A DNA stretch of 64,000 nt from Nostocoides sp. (GTDB lineage Bacteria; Actinomycetota; Actinomycetes; Actinomycetales; Dermatophilaceae), in the NCBI GenBank assembly GCA_016702415.1, contig JADJEA010000001.1:1097001-1161000 (forward strand), written 5' to 3'. Made by a program: the position numbers and the translations under genes. The notes beneath the pieces are model-generated. The model did not search any database. It was not told the origin of the DNA and saw only the letters and a list, made by a program, of their open reading frames with translations. Below, in pieces: positions 43,431-51,976 of the stretch. How positions within the stretch are numbered: position 1 is the stretch's first letter; each line of letters begins with the position of its first letter.

Positions 43431-44594
43431 ATGACCAACCCGGACTTCGACAGCTTCCGCCTCAACGACGACCACCGGGCTATCCGCGATGCTGTCCGCG
43501 ACATCGCGACCGACAAGATCGCGCCCTACGCCGCGGACGTCGACGAGCAGGCGCGCTACCCGCAAGAGGCGCACGATGCCCTGATCGAGAGCGAGTTCTT
43601 TGCCCCGCACGTGCCTGAGGCGTATGGCGGGGTGGGAGCCGATGCTCTCGCGACATGCATCGTTATCGAGGAGGTCGCCCGGGCCGATGTGTCCGCCTCA
43701 CTGATCCCGGCGGTCAATAAGCTCGGGTCGATGCCGGTGATCATCGGCGGGAGCGAGGACCTGAAGCAGAAGTACCTCTCCCGCCTCGCGGCCGGTGAGG
43801 CGTTCGCCTACGGGTTGTCCGAGCGGGAGGCCGGCAGTGACACCGCGGGGATGACCTGTCAGGCGAAGGACAATGGCGATGGGACCTTCACGCTCAACGG
43901 TGGGAAGGCATGGATCACCAATGCCGGTGTCGCGGAGCTGTATACGGTCATGGCGGTCACGGACCCCGAGGGCCGCCGGGGTGCCAATGTGTCGGCATTC
44001 GTGGTGGAGAAGAGCGACCCCGGGTTCACCTTCGGCGAGAAGGAGCGCAAGCTCGGGATCAAGGGCAGCCCGACCCGCGAGTTGCTTTTCGACAACTGCA
44101 CCATCCCGGCCGACCGCATGGTCGGGGCCCGGGGTGAGGGCCTCAAGATCGCCCTGAAGACCCTCGACCACACCCGGATCACCATTGGTGCGCAGGCGGT
44201 TGGCGTGGCGCAGGGTGCGCTCGATGTCGCGGTGGCCTATGTCAAGGAGCGCAAGCAGTTCGGGAAGGCGATCGCGGAGTTTCAGGGGTTGCAGTTCATG
44301 CTCGCCGACATGGCGATGGAACTCGAGGCGGCTCGGCAGTTGGTCTACGTCGCCGCGGCCAAGTCCGAGCGCGGTGACCGCGACTTGTCGTTCTTCGGGG
44401 CGGCGGCGAAGTGTTTCGCCTCCGACGTCGCGATGAAGGTGACCACGGATGCCGTCCAGGCGCTCGGTGGGGCCGGCTATGTCAAGGACTTCCCCGTCGA
44501 GCGGATGATGCGCGACGCCAAGATCACCCAGATCTACGAAGGCACCAACCAGGTCCAGCGCATCGTGATGGCACGCCAGCTCCTCGGTCGCTGA
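43431..44594 (+). CDS. acyl-CoA dehydrogenase
   Basis: A 387-residue FAD-dependent acyl-CoA dehydrogenase for beta-oxidation or branched-chain acyl-CoA catabolism. FAD/substrate motifs: YGLSEREAGSDTAGMTCQA, GGKAWITNAGVAELYTVMAV, ERKLGIKGSPTRELLFDNCTIP, and the C-terminal DAKITQIYEGTNQVQRIVMARQLLG with the catalytic Glu of IYEGT. It corresponds in position to fadE25 next to purE in mycobacteria. Codon use and lack of the GTATGCCG word in this gene are unlike the average for the window, even though the gene itself is a conserved part of the locus. Confidence 0.93.
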   Translation: MTNPDFDSFRLNDDHRAIRDAVRDIATDKIAPYAADVDEQARYPQEAHDALIESEFFAPHVPEAYGGVGADALATCIVIEEVARADVSASLIPAVNKLGSMPVIIGGSEDLKQKYLSRLAAGEAFAYGLSEREAGSDTAGMTCQAKDNGDGTFTLNGGKAWITNAGVAELYTVMAVTDPEGRRGANVSAFVVEKSDPGFTFGEKERKLGIKGSPTRELLFDNCTIPADRMVGARGEGLKIALKTLDHTRITIGAQAVGVAQGALDVAVAYVKERKQFGKAIAEFQGLQFMLADMAMELEAARQLVYVAAAKSERGDRDLSFFGAAAKCFASDVAMKVTTDAVQALGGAGYVKDFPVERMMRDAKITQIYEGTNQVQRIVMARQLLGR

Positions 44595-44623
44595 CGAAGG
44601 CTCCCCCAGCCGCGGGCCGGCTG

Positions 44624-44875
44624 AACTTGAGCACGCCGGTGCCAACTTGAGCACGCTGGCGCAACTTGAACACGTCATGTCGACTTGAGCACGCTGGCGC
44701 AACTTGAACACGTCATGTCGACTTGAGCACGCCAGCCATGGCGCGCTCAAGTCGACATCACGTGTTCAAGTCAGGCGGAGGGCCCGGGCATCGGCTTTAG
44801 GACGTGCTCAAGTTCGCGGGGAGGGCCCGGGCATCGGCGGTATGACGTGCTCAAGTCCGTATGACGTGCTCAAGT
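44624..44875. repeat. array of 11 ACTTGARCACG units with a 31-bp inverted repeat
   Basis: Six copies of ACTTGAGCACG or ACTTGAACACG read forward (from 44625, 44645, 44664, 44683, 44702 and 44721) and five read in reverse as CGYGYTCAAGT forms (near 44743, 44761, 44803, 44846, 44865). The segments 44702-44732 and 44741-44771 are complementary at 29 of 31 positions around an 8-base loop. GAGGGCCCGGGCATCGGC is also duplicated (about 44778 and 44822). The array fills the 300-base gap between the convergent acyl-CoA dehydrogenase and LCP genes; no ORF is convincing here. A very G-rich tract follows at 44877-44932. Confidence 0.85.
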
Positions 44876-44894
44876 CCGGGGGGAGGGGGTGGGC

Positions 44895-46372
44895 TCAGGT
44901 TCCGGGAGTGGGGGAGGGGGTGGTGAGGGCGGAGTCGGAGCGCAGTTGCTCAAAGAGCTGGCTCGCGGCGGCGGCATCCCATTCGACGGCCAGTCCGGCC
45001 GGGGTCTGGAGGCCGGCGTTGGCCACGGGGACGGTCACCGAGTGGCCCTTGCCCTGGGAAATCGTCCGCAACCCGAGGAAGGCCGAGGCCGTCTCGCTGA
45101 TCGTGTCCTCCTGACCGACGGCGACCGCCGAGGCGGCGGAGGTGCCGACGGAGTGGAGGGCCCACGGCAGCAGCACCGTGCCGGGGGTGGCGACCTTGCC
45201 CATCAGGGCGGAGAGGAACTGTCGCTGCCGCTTGACTCGGCCGAGGTCGCCCTCGGGGTCGGAATAGCGCATCCGGACGTAGCCGAGGGCGTTCTTGCCG
45301 TCGAGGATCTGGCACCCGGCAGGCAGGTCGATGTGGGCCTTCTCGTCATTGATCGGGGCCGGAAGGCACATCCGCACCCCACCGACGGCGTCGACGAGGT
45401 GGGCGAAGCCGCCGAAGCCGATCTCGACATACCCGTCGATCCGCAGCCCGGTCGCCTTCTCGACGGTCTCGGCGAGCAGTGGGGCTCCGCCGATCGAGAA
45501 CGCGGCATTGATCTTGTTCATCCCGTGCCCGGGGATCTCGACATAGGAGTCCCGCGGGATGGACAGCAGCGTCGGGTCACCGCTTCCGGTGTGCAGCACC
45601 ATGATCGTGTCGGTGCGCGCGCCCTCGGCGGTGCCGGTGCCCAGGGCTTCCCGCTGCGCCGGGGTCAGGTCGGAACGGGCGTCGGAGCCCACCATGAGCG
45701 TGTTGTGCCCGGCCGTGGCCGCGACATGGCCCGCCGCGGGGGTGGTCGCGACGCGCCCGACGGCATCCCAGCTGGACTTGACCGCCCAGGCTTCGGCGCC
45801 GCCATACCCCACCGCCAGGGCCAGCGCGAGGAGGATGCCGTTGCGCACCCGGTGCCGCCGGCGCGGCGGGCGTGGCGTCGTCAGGCGGGGTGAGCCGCTC
45901 GGCCGGGACGGTGGCCCGGAGGGCGGGGAGGCCGGCGGACGCGTTGGCGCCCTGGAATGGTTGGCGCTGGAGTGACCGGGATCTCGGCCGCGGTGAGGGG
46001 GAGTTCCGCGGTTGCCCTGCTCGCGTAGTCCGCGGGATTCGCCCCGGTGCCGCCGGCGGGGCCGACCTCCACCCCCCGGTGGTATGCCGCCGGCTCGCCC
46101 TCCCGACCAGCCGCTGGGTTTGCTCCCCGATCAGGCGCGGGCTCAGTCCCGCGAGCGGGGGAGGGGTCGGCATCGGGCAGCCACTCGGTGCGGGCCGAGG
46201 CGGGGACGACCCCGACGGGGCCGCCGCCGGGCGCGGAGCCGCGGGAGCGGGGCGCGCCGGACGGCGGGGGGATGGCACCGCGGTGGCGGGGAATCGGGCC
46301 GGGCCGGCGTCCCTGGGGGATCGCCCGAACCTCGTCCGAGCGCTCGGGCCGGCCAGGGGTGCGGTCGGTCAT
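44895..46372 (-). CDS. LytR-CpsA-Psr family glycopolymer ligase, N-terminus displaced by a frameshift
   Basis: LCP proteins attach polyprenyl-linked glycopolymers to peptidoglycan. The intact frame (44895-45848) has a membrane helix (ILLALALAVGYGGAEAW), NTLMVGSDAR, RTDTIMVLHT, LLSIPRDSYVEIPGHGMNKINAAF and the Arg/Asp-rich YVRMRYSDPEGDLGRVKRQRQFL, the typical LCP active-site residues. Only a GTG at 45848 starts it. The probable real start is ATG 46372 (MTDRTPGRPERSDEV), which has a TACCCT -10 element 7 bases upstream and encodes a Pro-rich cytosolic region in another frame. One extra G:C pair near the CCC at 45950-45952 would fuse them into about 492 residues (length 3n after correction). Confidence 0.85.
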
Positions 46373-46379
46373 GCTTGAC

Positions 46380-46385
46380 AGGGTA
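46380..46385 (-). promoter_or_regulatory. -10 element of the LCP gene
   Basis: Minus-strand TACCCT, 7 bases before ATG 46372. Nothing comparable precedes the GTG at 45848. Confidence 0.45.
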
Positions 46386-46455
46386 GACGCCGCACCCGGG
46401 AGCACTCGGTCAACGGCGCGCCGGGGGGAACGCCTGGGGGGAGGGCGGCATACCG

Positions 46456-46461
46456 GATAAT
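46456..46461 (+). promoter_or_regulatory. -10 element of the family 2 glycosyltransferase gene
   Basis: GATAAT, 7 bases before GTG 46469. Confidence 0.4.
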
Positions 46462-46468
46462 CGCGACC

Positions 46469-47500
46469 GTGCTGCCCCCCGAAACCGCTGCCGCGCAGGC
46501 GTGGCCGACGGTCTCCGTCGTCGTCCCGGTCCTGAACGAAGAGGCACATCTCGCGGACGCGGTCGCGATGATCGCGGGGCAGGACTACCCCGGGGCGATC
46601 GAGATCGTCCTAGCGCTCGGGCCGTCCCGGGACCGGACCGACGAGGTCGCCACCCGGCTGGCGGCCGCCGACCCGCGGGTCCGCCTCGTCGCCAACCCGA
46701 CCGGCCGGACCCCCGCCGGGCTCAATGCCGCCATCGCCGCCTCGCGGGGCGAAATCGTCGCCCGGGTGGACGGGCACGCGGAGATCCCGGCGGACTACCT
46801 GAGGATCGCCGTCGCCACGCTGCGTGCGCAGGACGCGGACAACGTCGGCGGAGTGATGTATGCCGTGGGCCGCACCTCCTTCGAACGCGCCGTCGCCACC
46901 GCCATGCGCAGCCGGATCGGGGTCGGGAACGCCGCTTTCCACGTCGGAGGGACCGCGGGGGAGGCCGAGACCGTCTACCTCGGGGTATTTCGGCGGTCGG
47001 CGCTGGAGCGGGTCGGGGGCTTCGACGAGCACTTCCAGCGGGCCCAGGACTGGGAGATGAACCTGCGCATCCGGCGCACGGGGGGACGGATCTGGTTCAC
47101 GCCCGACCTCGTGGTCACCTATCGCCCGCGGAGCACCCCGCGGGCGCTGGCGCGGCAGTACTTCCAGTACGGCACCTGGCGGCACGTCATCGCCCGGCAT
47201 CACGCCGGCTCGATCAATCTGCGCTATCTCGCGCCGCCGACCATGGTGGTCGGCACGCTCGCGGCGGCGGTGGCGGGGGTGTGGTGGCGGCCCGCGTGGG
47301 GGGTGCCCGCGGCATACGGACTGGCGGTGGTGGGGGGAGGTCTCGCGGCGAGCCGGGGGGAGCCGGCCGCGGCGCGAGCCCTGACCCCGGTGGCGCTGGC
47401 GATCATGCACTGGGCGTGGGGTGTGGGGTACCTCACCAGCCCGCGCTCGCTCGTGACGACCTTGGGTCGCGATGGGGCTGGGTCCGCCGACGGCGCGTGA
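46469..47500 (+). CDS. family 2 glycosyltransferase, membrane-bound
   Basis: A 343-residue GT-A fold transferase. The N-terminal domain has VSVVVPVLNEEAHLADAVAMIAGQDYPG, the nucleotide-sugar DXD-like segment IVARVDGHAEIP, and AQDWEMNLRIRRTGGRIWFTPDLVVTYRPR in the acceptor region (ED/QDW motif), followed by two to three membrane helices (PTMVVGTLAAAVAGVWWRP, AAYGLAVVGGGLA). It resembles succinoglycan/exopolysaccharide-type transferases (ExoA-like). Divergent from the LCP gene, it probably supplies sugars for the wall-linked polymer that LCP attaches (inference). Confidence 0.85.
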   Translation: MLPPETAAAQAWPTVSVVVPVLNEEAHLADAVAMIAGQDYPGAIEIVLALGPSRDRTDEVATRLAAADPRVRLVANPTGRTPAGLNAAIAASRGEIVARVDGHAEIPADYLRIAVATLRAQDADNVGGVMYAVGRTSFERAVATAMRSRIGVGNAAFHVGGTAGEAETVYLGVFRRSALERVGGFDEHFQRAQDWEMNLRIRRTGGRIWFTPDLVVTYRPRSTPRALARQYFQYGTWRHVIARHHAGSINLRYLAPPTMVVGTLAAAVAGVWWRPAWGVPAAYGLAVVGGGLAASRGEPAAARALTPVALAIMHWAWGVGYLTSPRSLVTTLGRDGAGSADGA

Positions 47501-47689
47501 AATGGGGGATCGCCAGGGACGCTGAATGCGCGCCTGGGGTCGAGCGGGTGGCGGCACGCGCGGCGTGGCGGGTTGCGTCATACGGCCAGGTCGTGGCGCA
47601 ATGGCACTCGACCGTCGGCGGCCAGGCCCCCGGCGAACCAGCCCAGGCCGGGTGGGAGTGCCCGCGCCGCGCCGGAAGGTAGCCCCCCA

Positions 47690-48850
47690 ATGATCTCGAT
47701 TCGATCCCTGGTTGCCGGCGTCGCCGGCGTCTGTGTTCCCGTGGTCGGTGTTCCTCTCCTCGGTATGGCGCCCGCGCACGCCGCGGTCCCGGCGCCACCG
47801 AAGCCGGCCATCACCATGCCCACGGCCGACGACGTCGCGATGCCATATGAGGGGCAGAGCTTCTGCAGCCAGACGACCAAGCCGGGCGTCGCGGACTTCG
47901 CCAAGATCGTCTCGGCCCACTACAGCCGGCCGACCTATGGCACCCTCCGCCCTTGCTTGTCGGATGTGAGCGAGCACTACGACGGTCGGGCGCTGGACTG
48001 GATGCTCGACGTCAACAACCCGGCCGACAAGGCGATCGCCGATGCCGTGACGCAATGGCTCAGTGCCAAGGACGCGGTGGGCAACTATGGGTCGTGGGCG
48101 CGGCGGCTGGGGATCATGTACATCATCTGGAACCACAAGGTCTGGAAGTCCTATCGCGATATCTCGACGTGGACGACGTACACCGGGTCGGTGCCGCATA
48201 CCGACCACATCCACTTCAGCTTCGCTTGGGACGGTGCGTGCAAGCGCACCTCGTGGTGGACCGGCAAGGCGCTGACCACGCCCAGCCTGGCAACGTGCTC
48301 CTCGGGGCCCCTGGTGACCGTGGACACCGAGTTCACCAAGCTCAAGGATGTCGTCCTGGCCCTCGGGTCGACCGGTGACGCGGTCCGCGTGGCGCAAGCC
48401 AATCTCCCCGGCGTCGTCATCGACGGCGACTTCGGACCCAAGACGCTCGCCGCGGTCAAGGCCTTCCAGACGGCGCACGGCCTCAAGGTGACCGGGCTGG
48501 TCACGCGGCCGGTGTGGAACACCATGGAGCGGTTGCAGTATCCGCTGATCAAATACCGCAAGACCGTCATCCTCAAGAAGGGTGCCACCGGCGATCCGGT
48601 CAAGGCGGCCCAGTGGGCGCTGCAGCTGCCGCAGGACGGGCTCTTCGGTGACGCGACGTTCCGCGCGGTCAAGAAGGTGCAGGCGAAGTATCAGATCACC
48701 ATTAATGGCGCGATCGGCTCCACGACATGGGCTGCTCTGGACGCCGAGTTGCGCTCGCGGATGCGCCAACGGGAGCTTTCCGCCGAACTCGAGCGCGTGA
48801 TCGACAAGACGCTCGCCGACCGGGCGCAGTTCGTCAAGCTCAACGGGTGA
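47690..48850 (+). CDS. secreted protein with two peptidoglycan-binding domains
   Basis: A 386-residue secreted protein. ATG 47690 starts a Sec signal peptide (MISIRSLVAGVAGVCVPVVGVPLLGMAPAHA). Residues 40-200 resemble the ARB_07466-like C-terminal/D,D-peptidase-related domain: HYDGRALDWMLDVNN, and SVPHTDHIHFSFAWDG (the HIHFS histidines). Two PG_binding_1 repeats follow (LGSTGDAVRVAQANLPGVVIDGDFGPKTLAAVKAFQTAHGL and KGATGDPVKAAQWALQLPQDGLFGDATFRAVKKVQ). GGAAGG precedes the start. It likely acts on or binds the cell wall; catalytic activity is unproven. The 189-base spacer before it (47501-47689) shows nothing else. Confidence 0.82.
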   Translation: MISIRSLVAGVAGVCVPVVGVPLLGMAPAHAAVPAPPKPAITMPTADDVAMPYEGQSFCSQTTKPGVADFAKIVSAHYSRPTYGTLRPCLSDVSEHYDGRALDWMLDVNNPADKAIADAVTQWLSAKDAVGNYGSWARRLGIMYIIWNHKVWKSYRDISTWTTYTGSVPHTDHIHFSFAWDGACKRTSWWTGKALTTPSLATCSSGPLVTVDTEFTKLKDVVLALGSTGDAVRVAQANLPGVVIDGDFGPKTLAAVKAFQTAHGLKVTGLVTRPVWNTMERLQYPLIKYRKTVILKKGATGDPVKAAQWALQLPQDGLFGDATFRAVKKVQAKYQITINGAIGSTTWAALDAELRSRMRQRELSAELERVIDKTLADRAQFVKLNG

Positions 48851-48868
48851 GCCGCGTCGTTACCGCTC

Positions 48869-48917
48869 GGTAGGTCAGACAGTTCGGTTGCTCCACCACC
48901 AAACTGTCTGACCTACC
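48869..48917. terminator. perfect 16-bp inverted repeat between convergent genes
   Basis: GGTAGGTCAGACAGTT (48869-48884) pairs exactly with AACTGTCTGACCTACC (48902-48917) around a 17-base loop. The stop codon of the minus-strand gene (48913-48915) lies within the right arm. It probably ends transcription in both directions. Confidence 0.65.
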
Positions 48918-49710
48918 CGGCGGTAGCTTCGGTGGCGGCCGCGGTGGTGACGTCGGTGGCCCCCTCGGCGGCGAGGCGGGCGGCGAGGCGGGCGGGGTCG
49001 GGGGCGATGGACAGCACGAGGGAGCCGTCCGCGGCATACGTCACGAGCGCCAGCCTCAGGAACCCGGCGGTGTCGGTGGTGGCGGTGTGCAGGCGCGGTC
49101 CGGGGCCGCCGGAGGTCGGCCGGTGGGGGTCCCCGGCAGCCGACCCCAGGGGGATGCCGTATGCCGCGCCCTCCCCCCGAGCGGTGCCCACCAGGGTCCC
49201 GTATGCCGCGGTCGCGCCCCCCGCGAAGAGGGCCGGGTCGTCGCCGGCGGCGACGTCGAGGGGGTCGAAGGAGTCGGCATATGTCGCCAGGTCGCGCGCC
49301 TCGTCGAGGACGCCCGGGGGGAGCGGCGTGGGGCTGCGGCGCGCCAGGGCGGCGAGGGTCACCGCGACGGTGGGGAGGCCGGCGTCGGCGGTCGTGGCGC
49401 GATCGGCCGTGGTGACGCGAAGGTCCGGTGCCGGCCCACCCGCCGGGGGGAGATGGACGGCGGCGCCGGTGCGCCATACGGCCAGAGCCCAGTAGAGGGT
49501 GCGCCAATGCGGCGGGAGGTCAAGGGCGACGACGCTGCCGGGGCCGATGTCGAACTCGTCCTGGAGCAGATTGGCCGCCTTGGCGACCCAGTTGGCGAGG
49601 ACCTTGGCGGACAACTCGATCCGTTCGCCCGTCGTGTCGTCGTAGCAGGTGATGCGCGGGCGGGCGGAGTCGGAGCGCAGGAGCGCGGGCAGCAGCGCGT
49701 CGGGTCGCAT
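48913..49710 (-). CDS. TIGR03089 family AMP-binding-like protein
   Basis: A 265-residue actinobacterial protein that resembles only the N-terminal part of AMP-dependent acyl-CoA synthetases: MRPDALLPALLRSDSARPRITCYDDTTGERIELSAKVLANWVAKAANLLQDEFDIGPGSVVALDLPPHWRTLYWALAVWRTGAAVHL. It lacks the Thr/Gly-rich P-loop and the C-terminal domain, so it cannot be a complete ligase. TIGR03089 members occur near LCP genes in many actinobacteria and have no known function. ATG 49710 has TACATT 7 bases upstream. The C-terminal 60 residues are Ala-rich. Confidence 0.85.
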   Translation of the reverse strand: MRPDALLPALLRSDSARPRITCYDDTTGERIELSAKVLANWVAKAANLLQDEFDIGPGSVVALDLPPHWRTLYWALAVWRTGAAVHLPPAGGPAPDLRVTTADRATTADAGLPTVAVTLAALARRSPTPLPPGVLDEARDLATYADSFDPLDVAAGDDPALFAGGATAAYGTLVGTARGEGAAYGIPLGSAAGDPHRPTSGGPGPRLHTATTDTAGFLRLALVTYAADGSLVLSIAPDPARLAARLAAEGATDVTTAAATEATAG

Positions 49711-49717
49711 GCCCGGC

Positions 49718-49723
49718 AATGTA
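49718..49723 (-). promoter_or_regulatory. -10 element of the TIGR03089 gene
   Basis: Minus-strand TACATT, 7 bases before ATG 49710. Confidence 0.4.
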
Positions 49724-49734
49724 GCCCGCCCGTG

Positions 49735-49740
49735 TAGCGT
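49735..49740 (+). promoter_or_regulatory. -10 element of the large membrane-protein gene
   Basis: TAGCGT, 7 bases before GTG 49748, divergent from the element at 49718-49723. Confidence 0.45.
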
Positions 49741-49747
49741 CGCGGCT

Positions 49748-51967
49748 GTGGCGTGGGCACGGTCGAGCGGGCGGCTGGGTGCCGCGGCCCAGGGGCTGGT
49801 CCTCGTCGCGGGGTCCCTGGTCCTCGTGACCTCACTGCTGGCCGCGGGACTGGGCGCGGTCGGATGGTGGCGAGCGTGGGTGGCCGTCCCGCTGCTCGTG
49901 GTCGCCGCGGTGGGTCTGGCCCGGTTCGTTCGCCGTATGCCGTTCGCTCCCCTCCCCAACGCCCCCGTCGCCGCGCTCCTGGTCGCCTGTGCGGGGGTCG
50001 CGATCTGGTTGGGCGCCACGGCCAGCGAGCAGGTCCTGCCGAGGCGCGACTCGGGCAGCAATCTCCAGGCGGCGATCGCGCTCGCGGACACGGGGCGGCG
50101 CATGCTCGCCGTGCCCGCGGCGAGCATCGGCGGGCCGGGCGTTCTGGACCTGCCCGGGCTCACGCTGGCGAGCCCGGCGTTCTATGAGATCGGCAGCGCC
50201 GCCCACCCGGCGATCCAGCCGCAGTTCGTCATCGGGCCCGCGGCGGTGTACTCCCTCGGGCGCTGGTTCGGCGGCACCGGGACGATCTGGTGGCAGGCCC
50301 CTTGGCTCACCGCGGTCGGGCTGCTCGCCATCGGGCTCATCGCCGCGGTCGCGATCGGGCCGTTGTGGGGACCGGTGGCGGCGGTCGGGGTGGGGTTGAC
50401 GTTCCCGGTCGTCCATACCGGCCGCTCGACGTATTCGGAGCCCCTGGCCATGGTCACGCTCGGTGCCGGGCTGCTGGCTCTGGTGCTGGCGGCCCGGGCA
50501 GACCGGGCCGGGACAGACGGGGCGGGGGCAGCCGGGGCGGGGGCAGACAGGGCCGGGGCAGGCGGGAGGGGGGTGCGGCATACGGCCCTGATGGCGGGGA
50601 TAGTGATCGGCGGGACGGCCCTGGTGCGCATCGACGGGCTGCGCGAGACGATCCTGCTCATCCCGGTGGCAGCCCTCGCGGCGGCTCAGGGGCCGTCCGG
50701 TCCGAGGGCGCGGTGGCCGCGCGCCGCACTCACCGGCGCCGCGGTTGCCACCGTGGTCTCGGTGGGGGTGGCGTGGGGGTTGAGCTATCGCTACCTCGGG
50801 GATATCGCGGCGAGTCTGATCCCATTGGTGGCGTTGGGGATCGCCTTGGCGCTCGGCGCCCTGGGCCTGCTAGTCGCGGCGCGCCGTGGCGTGCGGATGC
50901 CCGGCCCCGCACGGCGCGCGCTGGGGTGGCTGGTGCCGGCGGGCATCGTCGCGCTCGGGGTCCTGCTGGCGGTGCGGCCGCTGCTCATGACCGTCCGGCA
51001 GTCCGCCGCCGATCCCGGCGCGCGGGTCGTGGCCGGACTCCAGGCGCGTCAAGGGCTCCCTGTCGACGGTGGCCGCACGTATGCCGAGCACACCGTCACC
51101 TGGCTGTCCTGGTGGACCGGGCCGGTGGCGCTGGTCATTGCCCTGGTCGCGCTCGCCGGCCTGGGGGCGCGGGCCGCGACGGCGTGGCGGGACGGGCTCT
51201 CGCTGCCGGAGTGGACCGCCCCCCTGGGTATCGCCGCCGGCTCGACGCTCCTGACTCTCTGGCGGCCCGGCATCACCCCCGATCACCCGTGGGCGGATCG
51301 CCGGTTGCTCATCGCGCTGCCGCTCCTGGTCGTGGCCGACCTGGTCGCGGCGGCGTGGGCGTGGCGCCGCCGCCGGCTCTGGGGGAGGGTGCTCGCCATC
51401 GGTGTGGTCGCGGCGACGGTCGTGCCGGCGGCGTGGGCGACCTGGCCACACGCGGGGGAGCGGGTCGAGCAAGGGGAGTCCGCCGCCGTGGCGGCCGTAT
51501 GCCGTGCCCTCCGCCCCGGCGATGTCGTCCTCGCCGTGGATTCCCGGGCCGCGAACGAGTGGCCCCAGGTGGTGCGCGGGATGTGCGGGCGTCCGGCGCT
51601 GTCGACGACCGGGGCGCTCCGGCAGAACCCGGCCGCCCTGGCCGCGGCGATCCGGTGGGTCGGGGCCGGATTGCCCCCCGGGGGCCGGGTCGTCCTGCTC
51701 GCCGCGGACTCGCCGGCCGACTCGCCCGCCGCCCTGGACGCCCTCACGCCGCTGGTTCCGAGTGCAGCCGGCACCGGTGCGGGAGGCCAGGCGGGTGCGG
51801 GAGGCCAGGCGGGTGCGGGAGGCCAGGTGGGCGCGGGGGGCGAGGCGGCGGCATACGACCTTGTCACGGACGTGGTCGTCCGCGAGGACGACCGGCTCCT
51901 CGAACGCCGACCCGACCATCTGGTCGACCTGCCGATCCGCGTGTGGCTCCTTCCCGTCGGGCGCTGA
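49748..51967 (+). CDS. large polytopic membrane protein, GT-C/PMT-like
   Basis: A 739-residue protein with about 12-13 membrane segments in the first 560 residues and a soluble C-terminal domain. LPRRDSGSNLQAAIALADTGRRMLAVPAA after the second or third helix has the acidic/Asn-rich loop of GT-C glycosyltransferases, but I cannot see a definitive DE/DD motif. Two low-complexity insertions (RADRAGTDGAGAAGAGADRAGAGG-like near residue 255 and Gly-Ala-Gly-Gly-Gln repeats near 680) come from DNA repeats. GTG 49748 has TAGCGT 7 bases upstream. Within a glycan gene cluster, a polyprenyl-sugar-dependent transferase is plausible. Confidence 0.65.
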   Translation: MAWARSSGRLGAAAQGLVLVAGSLVLVTSLLAAGLGAVGWWRAWVAVPLLVVAAVGLARFVRRMPFAPLPNAPVAALLVACAGVAIWLGATASEQVLPRRDSGSNLQAAIALADTGRRMLAVPAASIGGPGVLDLPGLTLASPAFYEIGSAAHPAIQPQFVIGPAAVYSLGRWFGGTGTIWWQAPWLTAVGLLAIGLIAAVAIGPLWGPVAAVGVGLTFPVVHTGRSTYSEPLAMVTLGAGLLALVLAARADRAGTDGAGAAGAGADRAGAGGRGVRHTALMAGIVIGGTALVRIDGLRETILLIPVAALAAAQGPSGPRARWPRAALTGAAVATVVSVGVAWGLSYRYLGDIAASLIPLVALGIALALGALGLLVAARRGVRMPGPARRALGWLVPAGIVALGVLLAVRPLLMTVRQSAADPGARVVAGLQARQGLPVDGGRTYAEHTVTWLSWWTGPVALVIALVALAGLGARAATAWRDGLSLPEWTAPLGIAAGSTLLTLWRPGITPDHPWADRRLLIALPLLVVADLVAAAWAWRRRRLWGRVLAIGVVAATVVPAAWATWPHAGERVEQGESAAVAAVCRALRPGDVVLAVDSRAANEWPQVVRGMCGRPALSTTGALRQNPAALAAAIRWVGAGLPPGGRVVLLAADSPADSPAALDALTPLVPSAAGTGAGGQAGAGGQAGAGGQVGAGGEAAAYDLVTDVVVREDDRLLERRPDHLVDLPIRVWLLPVGR
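51776..51840 (+). repeat. 18-bp tandem repeat coding a Gly/Ala/Gln linker
   Basis: GGTGCGGGAGGCCAGGCG-type units repeat about 3.5 times and encode GAGGQA hexapeptides in the soluble part of the membrane protein. The repeats are in frame. Confidence 0.75.
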
Positions 51968-51976
51968 CCCGCGGGC

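Noticed and set aside
44624..44875. Possible CRISPR array
   Set aside because: Units are about 11 bp, occur in both orientations and have no uniform spacers; no cas gene is nearby.
48913..49710. Calling this gene an acyl-CoA synthetase
   Set aside because: Only part of the AMP-binding fold is present; the P-loop and C-terminal domain needed for ligation are missing.
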